Assembly (NCBI GenBank): GCA_005884305.1 | Contig: VAYL01000218.1 | Location: forward strand, 13,547-22,695 | DNA: 9,149 nucleotides | Origin: Actinomycetota bacterium | GTDB taxonomy: Bacteria; Actinomycetota; Thermoleophilia; Solirubrobacterales; 70-9 | Direction of reading: 5' to 3' | Shown here: piece by piece, positions 7,346 to 9,149 of the stretch | Layout: each line of letters opens with the position of its first letter | How positions within the stretch are numbered: the stretch's first letter is position 1 | The notes under the pieces: generated by a model | What the model was told of the DNA's origin: nothing | Database searches by the model: none | What the model saw: the letters and a program-made list of their open reading frames with translations, nothing else | Program-made: the position numbers and the translations under genes

Positions 7346-7386
<41 letters not shown>

Positions 7387-7530
7387 CTGTCCACACCCCG
7401 GATTACGGCGGTGTGTTAGAAGCCCAGAACACCAAGGGTGGTATCTCAAGGGTGGCTCCCCGGCAGCCGAAGCCGCCGGTTCAAAGCCTCCCACCTATCC
7501 TGAGCGAGATATCCCGAACTCCAATATCAG

Positions 7531-7562
<32 letters not shown>

Positions 7563-7663
7563 TTGCCACGGGTACTCGGCATCTTCACCGAGACTTTAAT
7601 TTCACCGAGCCCCTCGTTGAGACAGCGTCCAAGTCGTTACGCCATTCGTGCAGGTCGGAACTT

Positions 7664-8403
<740 letters not shown>

Positions 8404-8695
8404 CATCGTTGTTACTACCCCAGACGCGGGGCGGCTGACTCATTTCTGGCCAGCTCTCACGGTCGCCCGTGAGATCGGACTATCTCATCCCAGCCGGTCG
8501 TGAAACCGTCGGGCTCGGCGTATAGTCTCTGAGGATTCCTCACCATTGGCGCACCTATGTGCCGTCGAACGTGAGGCCTTTCCTGCTGATTGTCCGCACC
8601 GGACGCATTGTCACTGCGCAGGTTTGCGCGAGTAGCGCCGGACACTCCGGACGTTCCAGCATATAGCCGAGTTTTACAACTACCTCGGTCAACTG
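8404..8695 (-). ncRNA. ORF-less group I intron at 23S site L1917
   Basis: A compact 292-nt ribozyme. The 5' exon ends ...GUAACUAU (U1917 at 8696), the intron ends ...CGAUG, and the 3' exon begins AACGGUCC. P1: exon GUAACUAU pairs with intron GUAGUUGU (eight pairs, U-G at the splice site), and the first intron base C can extend it. Core motifs are near consensus: UAUAUGCUGGAACG, GACAAUCAGCAGG, the R element UCAGAGACUAUACGC and the S element GAGAUAGUCC. P7 is GACUAU (8527-8522) with AUAGUC (8483-8478), plus a G-C pair across a bulged A. The R and J segments look IB-like (tentative). The 38-nt interval between the P7 strands is too short for an endonuclease gene, so any mobility needs a protein from elsewhere or reverse splicing. 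Removal rejoins helix 69 exactly. Short ORFs across this region are incidental. Confidence 0.93.
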
Positions 8696-9149
8696 ATAGT
8701 TACGGCCGCCGTTTACCGGGGCTTAGCTTCAGTGCTTCGCGGCCGAAGCCGCTAACACCTCCGCGTAACCTTCCGGCACCGGGCAGGCGTCAGCCCCTAT
8801 ACATCGTCTTTCGACTTAGCAGAGGCCTGTGTTTTTGGTAAACAGTCGCTTGGACCTATTCACTGCGGCCCCCTCGGGCTCCCTCCGTATGGAGTTCACC
8901 CTACCGGGGCGTCCCTTCTCCCGAAGTTACGGGACGATTTTGCCGAGTTCCTTAACGAGGGTTAGCTCGCTCACCTGAGTATTCTCTACTTGTCCACCTG
9001 TGTTGGTTCTCGGTACGGGCACGAGCGTCCTGCCTAGAGGTTTTTCTTGGAGGCATGGGTACACGGACTCGCCGGCGGTCAAGCCAGCTGGCATTGCGCC
9101 TCGCGTCAAACGCCGCGGCGGATTTCCCTACCGCGACTAGCTACGCGCT

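Noticed and set aside
8457..8645. Short minus-strand ORF inside the L1917 intron
   Set aside because: It covers the ribozyme core and has no endonuclease motif.

Overview
The window is high-GC DNA from a bacterium, most likely an actinobacterium; a deep lineage such as Thermoleophilia is my guess. The reasons are the GC-rich third codon positions, LexA boxes of the GAACnnnnGTTC type, an imuB / DUF6504 / dnaE2 mutagenesis cassette, and genes that appear to start without a leader. The taxonomic call is inference, because only part of the 23S rRNA is present and no search was possible.

Layout. (1) 58-519, minus: a YdeI/OmpD-associated (DUF1905-type) protein, divergent from the next operon. (2) 594-5505, plus: an SOS operon. 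A perfect LexA box abuts the start of imuB (inactivated Y-family polymerase), followed by a DUF6504 protein and dnaE2 (error-prone replicative-type polymerase), joined by two 4-base stop/start overlaps. No imuA/imuA' is in the window. A perfect 11-bp hairpin follows dnaE2. (3) 5573-6484, plus: a second LexA box, a small unrecognised ORF, and a secreted protein of unknown function. (4) 6494-9149, minus: the 3' end of an rRNA operon, in transcription order a 5'-truncated 23S gene, a spacer, 5S and a rho-independent terminator.

The most striking element is inside the 23S gene. Two group I introns interrupt it at sites I map to E. coli U1917 and U1951, leaving a 34-nt exon between them. For both I can draw P1 with the U-G wobble at the 5' splice site, a terminal intron G, and the P7 guanosine-binding helix. 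The L1917 intron is 292 nt and has no ORF. The L1951 intron is 706 nt and encodes a LAGLIDADG homing endonuclease whose frame runs through the ribozyme core and whose stop codon is part of P7. The two cores differ, so they look like separate arrivals rather than a duplication. From memory, Coxiella burnetii carries introns at the same two sites.

How the parts work together: after DNA damage, LexA cleavage would release imuB-DUF6504-dnaE2 (translesion synthesis) and perhaps the small ORF at 5614. The introns must be spliced from every 23S precursor to restore helix 69 and its neighbourhood, at the subunit interface.
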